64,000 bases of DNA, taken from Rotaria socialis (lineage: Eukaryota; Rotifera; Eurotatoria; Philodinida; Philodinidae). The stretch covers positions 1 to 64,000 of the forward strand of contig CAJNYU010002593.1 in NCBI GenBank assembly GCA_905331475.1, given 5' to 3'. Below are positions 1 through 9,639 of the stretch, piece by piece. Numbering within the stretch: position 1 is the stretch's first letter; each line of letters begins with the position of its first letter. The notes beneath the pieces are model-generated. The model was given only the letters and a program-made list of their open reading frames with translations. It made no database searches and was not told the DNA's origin. A program made the position numbers and the translations under genes.

Positions 1-280
1 TAATCAACCCTTTTTAGACTGAGTTTCGAAGGTTATATGAGAACGTTTATGTAAATTATCAACCCTTTTCAGGGGTTTATGAAAGTGCAACGTGTCGCAA
101 TCCCTTTAAGCATTTATGAATGTGATCAACCCTTCAATAAACCTTCCAGAAAAAATATTTAACGATAATAAACTCCGTACTAAACCCTTTTTAGAGGGTT
201 TATAACAGGGTTTATGACTCGTTGATAAACGGTTGAAAAGGGTTTCCGACACGTTGCACTTTCATAAACCCTTTTTTCGT
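1..280. repeat. Palindromic repeat cluster built on AACCCTTTT / GGTTTAT units
   Basis: The units ATCAACCCTTTT and GGGTTTATGA recur many times in both orientations. The stretch at about 65-97 returns inverted at about 234-270, sharing the core ATGAAAGTGCAACGTGTCG, so the segment can fold back on itself. The left end is cut by the window edge. It looks like a non-autonomous fold-back element or satellite. The open frame across 233-538 has repeat-driven composition and is not treated as a gene. Confidence 0.6.
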
Positions 281-324
281 TTATTATTCTACGGTTTTTT
301 TTTACAGTGTACTACAACACACTT

Positions 325-475
325 GAGTTGTTTACGACCGTTTACGACACGGCGTGTTACGGCGTATGCTAAAACGTTAAAATACGACACGTATACGATC
401 TTAAATTTGCCGTGTATGATCGTATACGACACGTATACGGCCGTTTCGAACGTATCAGGTCGTCGTAATGCTTGT
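325..475. repeat. CGTATACGACACG-type short repeat
   Basis: Several copies of ACGACACGTATACG and GTTTACGAC-like words occur in direct and inverted order, for example at about 386-401 and 420-440. The core CGTATACG is itself palindromic. The base composition differs from the AT-rich surroundings. No protein is supported here. Confidence 0.5.
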
Positions 476-721
476 CATGGGATATTGAATGAAATATTTT
501 CCTTTCTCATTTACTACTTCTTTTTGTCTATTTTGTAAAATGCTGTATTTATAACCAGAATGATGTCATTACTGTAATATGCAAAAAAACAGAAATTCAA
601 GCTCTGAGCTTGATTTTAATAAAATCATGAAATGTGACATGAAGCAATATTATTATTCGTAGTCTCAGTCGATCGATGATAATCAAATAAATTTGACATC
701 TTAAAAAGTATTTCACATTGC

Positions 722-836
722 AGACGTCTCATGGGATGGGATGGAAAAAAACGTTTTCGTCCCATCCCATCCCGTGGGACAAGCTATTGAAATCTGTCCC
801 GTGGGATAATTTTTTGCGTCCCATCCCACGCGGAGC
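722..836. repeat. CCCATCCC / GGGATGGGA hairpin repeat
   Basis: GGGATGGGATGG at about 734-745 is followed by CCCATCCCATCCC and then by further GTCCCGTGGGA and CCCATCCCAC units. The arrangement is a G/C-rich inverted repeat in otherwise AT-rich DNA. It could be a fold-back element end. No gene is seen in it. Confidence 0.5.
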
Positions 837-1030
837 TCTGATGTGTACATTGAAGAACGGAAAACTGTGTTCGAAAACAATTTGAATAGCATTAACAGAT
901 TTCATCAAAACACGAGTGAAATTGTGTAATTTAAATTTAAATTGACGTTAAATAAAAAATATTCAACTAATCGAAGCATAAAAATGACAATGTTCATGTG
1001 ACCTGTTATAGACTCGTACTCATGTGATTT

Positions 1031-4000
1031 TTAATCAGGATGTAGAATGTGCTTCTTGTATTCATCTGTAGTATACATTATCTTTGGGTCACAACATTCC
1101 AACATGATTTGTGCACTGTCGTGTTCTTTAATTATATGCACCCAAAAATCTTTAAAATCATAATTAACTGTTCCGGACTGACATGCCTGATAGGGACAAT
1201 GATTCAACTTGCTATTACATTTGATCGAGATTTGTTTTCTAGTCGATCCTAGCGATAGATAAACTAGGGTGGTAAATTTCGCTCTTGAACATTGCATTAT
1301 AATTGGATTAACGAAAAATTCTTCTAAAGTTTTGTCAGAAGATTTCATTTCTGGATGTTCGGTTTGAAAATGTTGTAAATGATCGGTGGTACATGTGAAT
1401 TTCTTCTGGCACTGCTGACAATAGTACGATATATGTATCTGTATTAGTTTTGGCTCCGTACTCTTGGTATGTTCGTACAATACTTCTTTTCGATTGTTAC
1501 TGTTATTTGTGGGTTGGGCAATTGTTGATGTCATTACGTCTGCATATTCACTATTAAAATGATTCAAACATTTTGCACTATTTAAGGATTTCTCAACTGA
1601 AGAAGTCTTGTTTTGCATAATTTTGACGGTTTCTTGCAATATTGTTCCTTCGTTATTAACATTGTTGAATAGTTTTGATGGAGGAGTAAGAATAGATCTA
1701 GCATGCTTGTTTTTTAAATGCTGAGAACGATCGGCACTAGTTTTAAATTTTTTCGGGCAATGAGAACAGATGTATGATGCTTTTATATCAATAATTGAAT
1801 CTTGTTTGATCATCATAATTTCTTGTGCCTTGATAATTTGATCCTTTAGAATATCTGATGGATCAATATCTATGGTCAAAATAGTTTTAGCGTGTTTGTC
1901 AATGAAGTGTGATATTCGACTACTAGGAGATCTGAATTTGTTTGTACAGTTCCAACAATAGTGTGTTTCAGACAAAGAATTTGTCGAAATTTGAGATGAT
2001 AACGTATGGTTATTCAAACGATTGAATGATTCGGTCATAGTAGGAAGGAAGGATTCAGAATGATTGAACAAAAAGTGGTACAAACGATCATAAGCTGATT
2101 TATATTTCTTGGGACATTTCCAACAAAAAAACATTTTAGAACATTGTTGCAAATCTTCCACAGCATTATTTTGATCTTTTGAACGAATACTTAATTTGAG
2201 CATCTTTGAATCAGATGACTGATGCTGTTGCAAATCACTAGACGCGATCGTGTGTTCTCTAAGTTTCTTTGATGATGCATCATCAGTAGAGGAAGTGTTC
2301 CTTTGTTGCTTCGCTTTAATTATTGCGTCTTTAAGAATGTCAATCGGATTAGTAGTTACAGATAATATAAAATTAGCATGTTTGTCAACGAAATGTATTA
2401 TCAAGTCTTGATCCAATTCGAATTTCTTCCTGCATGACCAACATGAAAATTGCTTGCTAAGAATGGTATTCGAAAGTGCTCTGTTATCTCGCATGTTATG
2501 CCGAAAATCGATGCTATTATCATCGCTAATAAGTATAGTATAATGATTGATGAAGTGACTAAAACGACTGTGAACTGCCTTGAATTTTTTGGAGCATTGC
2601 CAACAAGAAAACATTGTTGTAGAATCGCTCATACATTCTATTGTCTGAATGTACTTTTTATTGCTGAAGTTTAAATTGGCTGTTGAAAAAGACGTAGAGT
2701 GCATGGTAGTTAAATCTAAATCTTGATGAGTAGGTGGTGGCACTTTCACTTTCCTTGGTACGATCGATGGTTCAGGCAAACTCTTATGTTGTTGACCGAA
2801 ATTAAACGACAAGGCGAATTTCTCGGAATATTGTGAATCATAGAATGATGTAATTCTAGAAGTAGTCTTATCTTGCTTAGTCTTCATTTGTTGTTGTGCT
2901 AATGTCGGTTGTTTTTTAAGAAAACTCGATCCATTCATATCGGTAAATGGTGCCAAATCAGTATGTTTAAATGCTAAATGAGATTGAAACTTTCCTTTCA
3001 TGCAGTATGAAGACTGAACTGATTGTTTTCTAAAAGATAATGGGACCTTTTTGTTATTCGTCTGATGTTGCATAATTCGTGTAGGATTACTTCCATCGGT
3101 TGATAGCGTCAAAACTTTCTTTTGAAAGGACATAGAATGTTTACGAAAAAAATGTCCGAAACAATTGTGAGCGGATTCGAATTTTCTCGAACATTGCCAA
3201 CAAGAAATCATTTTAAAAGATTCATTTCTATGCTTTCTAGCCTTTACACCATCTTTCGTTATGACCGATGCATCAACAAAGATACTTGACAGTTTGAAAT
3301 TCAAAGATGAATTAGATTGAATATCATTTGTTTTAGAATCCGCATCTGGAGCAGTAGATGAATCGAATGTACCAGAAGAGCTTGGGTATTCAGACTGTAA
3401 GCTTACAGAGTTAGGTATTTCCTCTGTGTTCTTTGTTTGATTTGTTAATGTTGAGTTCGTATCAACGACAGAGAATGGTAGTGCGTTAATTGCTGAAGAT
3501 GTGACTGATCTAGCATCAAACGAATTTTGTGCATCTATAGTTATTTGTTCGATCGATATTCGAGCTCGAGAATGCTTGGCATTGGAGTGCTTTTTAAATT
3601 TAGCAGTGGATTGGAATTTCTTATTGCATTGAGAACAATATATTGTTTTACCAATACGATTATATGTCAATTCAGCACTTTTCTTTTGATTTAGTCTCGT
3701 TTCCGCATTAGGCGAGGACGATGCTAACAATTCAGTAGGTGTCAAAAACGTTGATTTTGTAGATACAGTTGCCTGTTTACTAGTAATTAACATTTGTTTT
3801 TCTACCATCTCTATTTTTCGTAGTAGACGACGTGTTGGATTAAAAGGAATTGATAAAATAGCTCGTGAATGTTTTCGAACGAAATGGTCTAGTCGACCGT
3901 TTTCAGATTTGAGGTTTTTTTCGCATTTCCAACATTTCAGTGATTTTCTTGAAGTATTAATTAAGACTTCGGTGCTATGCACAGGGTTCAGTAATGATGT

Positions 4001-5329
4001 GGACTGACTATTTCGATAAGTTGTTAACATATTACCAGTAGGTGTACACAATGAAAAATGACATGTAATGAAATGTCGTATACGGTCTTCATTATATTGA
4101 TACTTCTTCTTACATGTCCAGCAAGAAAATTTCTCTCCATATTGAGACATAGATATTTTCATAATTGCTTCATGATTTCTTGCCGTTAATACTCTGTTTA
4201 AAGAACTAAATAACCTGAAATAGATATCTAAATTATATTCAATATGTTTTACTTCAATATGCTTTTTCCAAGTTTGATTGATTAAGAATTTTCTTGAACA
4301 CAAAAGACATTGACGACCTTTTCTTGTCGACTCACCTAGGCAAAGTGTCTTTCTCAATAAGTTTCGTCTTTGAAATTTTCTGCTCTGGATAAAAATTGCC
4401 TTTTTTCGGGTTGTAATAAAATGCTTTAAGTCACCATGCGTATGAGCTTGATATTGCCGCAAGTCAACGACACATCTGAACAGTTGTTGGCAAAGTGAAC
4501 AGTACTGGAAGTCTTTACATGAAATCAAAGAACGCTTCAACGGCTGTATTTGTAGATAAACGAATAATCGATCATTGCCCGTGATCAAGAATTTTGTAGA
4601 GAATCTCAATATTCTACGATGATAAATTTTACGATAAATGCTTCGTCTTTTTGGTTCGAATTTCTCGAGACGTTTTATGGTAAAACATTCCGTTAAATAA
4701 GCTTTCGTCACATCATATCGGTGAATAACGTTGACTGACGGAAAAAACGTCACAAGTTTTTGCTGTCTATTCAATTCAACTTTGCCAGGTTGATCGTGAA
4801 AATTATAAGTTGTTTGACCTGTTTGAAAATGAATTAGAATCTTTTGAATGTGTTCATTGTAAGGTTCAACTATTTCGAGCAGTCTAATTTTATTTTGTCC
4901 GTACTGGTTGGTAACAGAGCGGAAGATTTCTTCATAACAACGGTCATTTCCATGAACTATAAGAATGTACGTAAACTCATTTATATGTTCATGCGCAAAA
5001 TTCACAAGATTTGAGTCAGGTACCAATGTAATTTGTTCACAATAGTTTGGATTGAGATGTATATGAGGAAATAGTTGAAGACTTGAACATAACGTGGTGA
5101 ACATAGAAGTCTTGAAATCATTCCAGAATATATAGCACTCATAATATGATGGAATGAATGCAGCAAGTGTCATGTGATTCAAAAAAATATTCAGTCGACC
5201 GTTGTCACAATCGAAAAGAACAAGCTCACGTTCGTTTAATGCGCACTCCATTACGAATTTATATAAATAAAAAAGAAACGCTTCTTCATCACACGACATT
5301 ACTATAGATAAGAAAAGATCTTTTAGCAT
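1031..5329 (-). CDS. Multi C2H2 zinc-finger protein with CWxC fingers
   Basis: One uninterrupted 1432-residue frame. From about residue 277 to 1326 there are about twelve fingers of the form C-x2-C-x12-H-x3/4-H. At least seven have Trp between the cysteines (C-W-x-C), followed by K-K-[FY], and many have an R-x-x-H-F segment. Fingers are separated by long Ser/Thr/Asn/Lys-rich linkers, not by the usual TGEKP linker. The first 270 or so residues lack fingers and are not recognised. A last Cys/His cluster (C-P-Y-x2-C ... H-x4-H) lies near the C-terminus. A nucleic-acid-binding role is likely from the fingers, but target and pathway are unknown. The lack of introns is unusual here and could point to a retrocopy or to a mobile-element-derived gene. 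Start: the first ATG, preceded by an in-frame break and a telomere-like block. Confidence 0.75.
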   Translation of the reverse strand: MLKDLFLSIVMSCDEEAFLFYLYKFVMECALNERELVLFDCDNGRLNIFLNHMTLAAFIPSYYECYIFWNDFKTSMFTTLCSSLQLFPHIHLNPNYCEQITLVPDSNLVNFAHEHINEFTYILIVHGNDRCYEEIFRSVTNQYGQNKIRLLEIVEPYNEHIQKILIHFQTGQTTYNFHDQPGKVELNRQQKLVTFFPSVNVIHRYDVTKAYLTECFTIKRLEKFEPKRRSIYRKIYHRRILRFSTKFLITGNDRLFVYLQIQPLKRSLISCKDFQYCSLCQQLFRCVVDLRQYQAHTHGDLKHFITTRKKAIFIQSRKFQRRNLLRKTLCLGESTRKGRQCLLCSRKFLINQTWKKHIEVKHIEYNLDIYFRLFSSLNRVLTARNHEAIMKISMSQYGEKFSCWTCKKKYQYNEDRIRHFITCHFSLCTPTGNMLTTYRNSQSTSLLNPVHSTEVLINTSRKSLKCWKCEKNLKSENGRLDHFVRKHSRAILSIPFNPTRRLLRKIEMVEKQMLITSKQATVSTKSTFLTPTELLASSSPNAETRLNQKKSAELTYNRIGKTIYCSQCNKKFQSTAKFKKHSNAKHSRARISIEQITIDAQNSFDARSVTSSAINALPFSVVDTNSTLTNQTKNTEEIPNSVSLQSEYPSSSGTFDSSTAPDADSKTNDIQSNSSLNFKLSSIFVDASVITKDGVKARKHRNESFKMISCWQCSRKFESAHNCFGHFFRKHSMSFQKKVLTLSTDGSNPTRIMQHQTNNKKVPLSFRKQSVQSSYCMKGKFQSHLAFKHTDLAPFTDMNGSSFLKKQPTLAQQQMKTKQDKTTSRITSFYDSQYSEKFALSFNFGQQHKSLPEPSIVPRKVKVPPPTHQDLDLTTMHSTSFSTANLNFSNKKYIQTIECMSDSTTMFSCWQCSKKFKAVHSRFSHFINHYTILISDDNSIDFRHNMRDNRALSNTILSKQFSCWSCRKKFELDQDLIIHFVDKHANFILSVTTNPIDILKDAIIKAKQQRNTSSTDDASSKKLREHTIASSDLQQHQSSDSKMLKLSIRSKDQNNAVEDLQQCSKMFFCWKCPKKYKSAYDRLYHFLFNHSESFLPTMTESFNRLNNHTLSSQISTNSLSETHYCWNCTNKFRSPSSRISHFIDKHAKTILTIDIDPSDILKDQIIKAQEIMMIKQDSIIDIKASYICSHCPKKFKTSADRSQHLKNKHARSILTPPSKLFNNVNNEGTILQETVKIMQNKTSSVEKSLNSAKCLNHFNSEYADVMTSTIAQPTNNSNNRKEVLYEHTKSTEPKLIQIHISYYCQQCQKKFTCTTDHLQHFQTEHPEMKSSDKTLEEFFVNPIIMQCSRAKFTTLVYLSLGSTRKQISIKCNSKLNHCPYQACQSGTVNYDFKDFWVHIIKEHDSAQIMLECCDPKIMYTTDEYKKHILHPD

Positions 5330-5354
5330 ATCATTTCAGAGATAAAAATCTTGA

Positions 5355-5417
5355 CGGTGTGGGTGTGCTAGTGAAGACAGATGCGAACCTTTTTAATTAC
5401 ACCGACACCCACATCCG
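5355..5417. repeat. Interstitial telomere-like hairpin (TGTGGG type)
   Basis: GGTGTGGGTGTG at about 5356-5367 is followed after about 35 bp by the complementary ACACCCACATCC at about 5406-5417. It sits just upstream of the zinc-finger gene start. The unit resembles the TGTGGG telomere repeat of Adineta vaga. The same arrangement recurs elsewhere in this window. Confidence 0.5.
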
Positions 5418-5779
5418 ATCCGACAGGAGGAACAATTAGCAGTACCTACTAAGTTATCCAGAGTTATCTACAAGCTTTTCTGAGCATTCAATACACAACA
5501 ATTTTTTCTAAGTTTGCAGTCATTTATGATTTTCATCATGATCAAAGTGATCACTAAATCTTCTGTGAACAAACTTTTACGATTATGCTTGTGATTCAGA
5601 TAAATTCCAGTCTTTACTAATAAAAAAATAAACAGTTTCCAAGATCAAACATATTTTATAAGTGTGATCAAATGTTCGCTGTTATAACCAAAAGCATTTC
5701 CTAATCCAATGCATCTCAATTTTGTTTTCCAGAAGTTTCTTTTTTGCCAGTCTCATGACGTTTAGGCCATTCCACCGGG

Positions 5780-6760
5780 CTTAGATTAAATGACTTTTTT
5801 TTTAAATGAAAATAAAGGAGGAAATCTTATATTTTTCGATCGTCGCAACCGTAACCGGTGAGTTCTTTTCTGATTTGCTTAAAATCATGATACCTTGTGC
5901 TATATTTTTATTGCAGAACTTACAAAATAAACGGTTGGAGAAAACCAAATACAATCTTTTATTAGGCAATATGATGAATGATTTGAAAATGCCTCGTGAT
6001 GCACAGATTGTTGCTCTTTTATTCTGCTTTTTCTTTTCTTTTCCATTCTTTTTATAATTAAAAAGTCTTACTATTGACGAAGAGTTTGATATTCGATGGG
6101 AATATCATTCGTTGTTAATTACAAAGAAATATGAAATTGTTTAAACAGTCATTGCTGATTATTTAAATGGAAACAACGAGATCAATCTTTAGAAAAGTTC
6201 TCGACTCGCTTGATAGACGAAGTGAAATGAAAGTAATAAGTTCTTATATGTACTCCGAGGGAATTATAGAACCCATTATTGTTGTATAACTAAAGATAAT
6301 TCCTTTCTTCTTTTTCCTGTTATCACCCACACCCATACCCGACGTAGAAAAAAAACTATTCTTATTTTTTTCTAAACTAAATTTATATTATTATGAGAAT
6401 CAGAAAGCTCGTTAATATTACAATATGTATATATTTATTTTAGTTGATGAAATCAATAGCCGAGATGCGACTTTTCAATTGCCGAACGATGCTATTCTTT
6501 ATCTGAGAGAAAACCAAGAATTTATTACAGATCTTGGTCGTGGTGTAACATCGCACGGTTACCAGTTGGGACTGGGTGTGTTATTTTTGTTTTTTGAATC
6601 ACATCTATCCTGCAGTAAATATTCTTTTTCGGCATATTGAATAGGATCGATTTTTTGACAAATTAGATGATAAACAAAAATGGTCATATTGCCCTGTTCG
6701 ATTGTATAAAGCTGGTAAATGTATGTGGCTATTCGAGCAAATGGATTTTTTTTCATAGCA
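5780..6760 (+). pseudogene. Unrecognised gene remnant or weak multi-exon gene
   Basis: Short coding-like stretches occur around 5806-6050 (a basic, coiled-coil-like segment after a plausible intron ending TTGCAG near 5914) and 6440-6580 (an acidic segment ending in a GVTSHGYQLGLG-like stretch). I could not join them into one frame with consensus splice sites: the most obvious join introduces a stop at once. No family is recognised. It is best treated as a decayed gene. A telomere-like CACCCACACCCATACCC motif lies between the parts at 6324-6341. Low confidence. Confidence 0.25.
6324..6341. repeat. Interstitial telomere-like motif
   Basis: CACCCACACCCATACCC resembles three imperfect copies of CCCACA, the complement of TGTGGG. 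It is a short block without a matching inverted arm nearby. Confidence 0.4.
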
Positions 6761-7273
6761 CAACAAAGCCAAAGCTGATGTAATTGATCAATGAAGTGAA
6801 ATGGAACGAAGATAATTTTTCTAGCTTTGTATTTGTATATAATTATTAATAAATAAATTGGTTATTGTTTTGTTTTATAAATAATTGATTATCTTATGTA
6901 AAAGGGAATATCCCGTGATTATAAAGATGAATAAGACATAAACTTATCCAGAAATCTATCAAAAAATATCATTGATTTATTGATCATTCAAATCACGAAA
7001 ATACAATAAAGAGATTTTTTTCAAATAAGTACATATGTAGAAATATGAAAAAGAAAGTAATATTTAATATCTATAAGCAAGATTTCACATAATCATAAAA
7101 TTATCTTCAAGTATTCTTTTGATTTTTTCCTACATGTTGTTCATCCAATAAAAAATGATGAACACACTCATCAGACGAGACGTAATACTCATAACAATGT
7201 CCGTCCATAATTTACGAATAATATATATATTCAAAGGAAATGCATCTACACAGATCAGTTCAATAATAAAAGA

Positions 7274-7980
7274 ATGAACAAAAGCACATTCGAATCATTA
7301 CCCAATGAAATTTTACTCATTATATTTCGTTATTTATCTTCATTTCAATTATGTCAAACCTTTCTTCATGTAAAAAATAGTAGAATTAAACATCTTCTTA
7401 CATCCATACCCCATTCGTTAGATATTAGTTCAATGCATTATGATCAATTGTACCAATTTCTTAGCAATATTAATAATGATACTACAAAACGTTTTACTGC
7501 TTTGATAGATACTCTTGTACTTCGTGGTACATCAACAGCTTGCTTGATGTTATGTTACTTAACTACTTGGGGAAAAGTTTAAATGATAACGAACAATTCG
7601 TAACGATGATTTTACCGTCAATAGAGCAACTTGTTATATTCAATGCAGAAATTTATTCGTATCTATCAATTGAACCATTGTTAACACCTTTAGCATTTCA
7701 TAAGAATACACTACAACGTTTACATCTCATATTTGACAGGCCTACTTCATACTTTTCAATACTTTCTTGGCTCATTTCTTCTCGTATTTCAATTCATACT
7801 ATAAAATTAGAAGTTGAAAAAGGTATACCAGAAAATATATTTATCAATAACAAAATCCAGATTAATGACTATCTTATAGTTACAATAATATCATTTGATT
7901 ATATGATATATTATCAACGAAAATTTACTAAGAGATTTGAAATTATCTTTGGACACTGATTGTATTCATTAATTAATACG
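7274..7980 (+). pseudogene. F-box protein, N-terminal part with frameshift
   Basis: The frame starting at 7274 opens with a typical F-box core (LPNEILLIIFRYLS), followed by leucine-rich text ending near 7582. The coding sense continues in another frame from about 7540 to 7959 (hydrophobic/leucine-rich, with LPSIEQLVIFN and TPLAFHKNTLQRLHLIF). So there is a frameshift around 7540-7580. After about 7860 the sense seems to switch frame again (an LLRDLKLSL-like stretch with stops). F-box proteins act as substrate adaptors of SCF ubiquitin ligases through Skp1 binding. Large F-box families of this kind are common in bdelloids. Sequencing error cannot be excluded, but the two apparent breaks suggest decay. 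Confidence 0.6.
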
Positions 7981-8072
7981 GTTGACAATTAGAAAACATT
8001 CATCAGTTACGATATGTTTAATATACAACGAGTCAGAAAGATATTTATCTTGAAAATTTAGAAATTACTTAG

Positions 8073-8558
8073 TCTATCTTTCTATGCTATTTGCTCACGA
8101 TTCAACTAATATAATAATAATTTGTTTCTTTCGCATATGTACCGGTAGCATGAATGCTCGTAAGTACGTTTGGTAACAACAAGATGGAGAACTGCGGTTT
8201 TCACCGTTGGAAAAAGGAGATGAAGGACGCATCGGACTATGTATTACTGATTTTTCTAATATGATTTCTGAAGTTTTTTTTATGGAAAAGTAAAAGAGTT
8301 CATGGAAAATCTTAGTTAGAATATGTATTATCTCTAAATAATTAAATTTAAACATACGAGTTTTTCACAGTTTGTAGATCTTAGATTAGCGGTAAAGATC
8401 AATTGAAAACCTTACACAAATCAGTAATATGCGGTTTGATGAGTCTTCATTTCCTCTTTCCAACAGTCAGGACACATGCAAAAGAAACAGATCTTATCGA
8501 ATTATAATAGTTGTTATTACATTAGTTGAATAGTGATCAAATAGCATAGAAAGATAGA
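8073..8558. mobile_element. Non-autonomous fold-back (MITE-like) element
   Basis: The 21-base end TCTATCTTTCTATGCTATTTG at 8073-8093 is found exactly inverted at 8538-8558. The similarity continues inwards on both arms: CAACTAAT, then TTTCTTT-GCATATGT, then GTTGGAAA-AGGA-ATGAAG and TATTACTGATTT. The arms are about 140-190 bp, the left one carrying an extra insert of about 60 bp. No protein is encoded. The element lies between the N-terminal and C-terminal parts of the F-box gene, in an intron or a disruption. Confidence 0.75.
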
Positions 8559-8559
8559 A

Positions 8560-9639
8560 CAAAAGACACTATCTGTTGACAAAAAAAAGAAATTTTTTCA
8601 AGCTGTCTATACGGGAGCCTTTACTATTTGTGTGACCCAAGTAGAATTTCTTGTCTTTACAAGTCAATATATTTCAATGTTCCAAATGTCACGAGGGCTA
8701 CTGTTGAATATCTGTAATAATGATTTTCCTACTATGAAAAGAGACGGACAGTACAGTATCCAAACTGACAAGAGTGTACATAGAAAAGAAACAATGTGGC
8801 TGTAGTTAATCAATATAAAAAGTGACAAAATAGGATTGAACGAAAGATTATAAGATGTCTTGATTTTCTGTTTAAATACTAAAACGAAGATAAAAATAGA
8901 CATGATAACGTTTTCTTGACCATTATATTATTCACTAATCTCTTAGATACGTAGAAATATTTTTGCTTCTTCTAAGAACTTGCCCTCTTGGAAGATATAT
9001 AACTTATCGTTTGTGGACAGTTTGAAAAGTCCGGTAGGTATCCACTATAGAGCTTTTACTGTATATATCAATTTTGAATATCTGAGTTTTCTCTAGAGTT
9101 AAGAGAGCAGGTATTATGAAATAATTTATTCTATATTTTTGCTGTCTTCTATTTGCAACATGAAAAATCTTTTAACTTGCAAAGATATATTCTCAATTTG
9201 TTTTCTGTTTGACATACTTGTACTTAGCTCGAAAGATGAAAATGTCAGCTCTCTTTCTGGAACTAATGGTGAAATACTTCGATTTCGAAGTCGATTTTTG
9301 CAATAGTTTCTTAGTAAAAATTATGCACAATGAGGTGTGAAAGTGAATGTATGTCAGTCCCAGCTAGACGGCTGAAACTTTGAGAAGTAAAGGATTTTGA
9401 TTAGGTACATACATAAGAAAAGTATGAAAAAATGGTCAACAATTAAAGGGAAACGTAGTTTTTGAGTAGCCTTTACGTGCGTGAAATCTTTCTAAAAAAT
9501 GATCTCGATCTCCATACCTTGTATGCCCAAAAAGATTTTGTTTTTCACAGTGTCTGCGAAGGACATGGAGAGCCCTGGTTGGTCGCTAAGATGATAGATT
9601 TTTTTCGCTATGTTCTTATTAGCTTTATTTATTCTATAG
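8560..9639. other. Non-coding stretch inside the F-box locus
   Basis: No supported gene or clear repeat is seen here. It lies between the fold-back element and the first well-spliced exon of the F-box C-terminal half, so it is either intron or decayed coding sequence. An acceptor (TTCTATAG) ends it at 9639. Confidence 0.4.

Noticed and set aside
233..538. 101-codon open frame
   Set aside because: It lies in palindromic repeats, its composition follows the repeat units, and no domain is visible.
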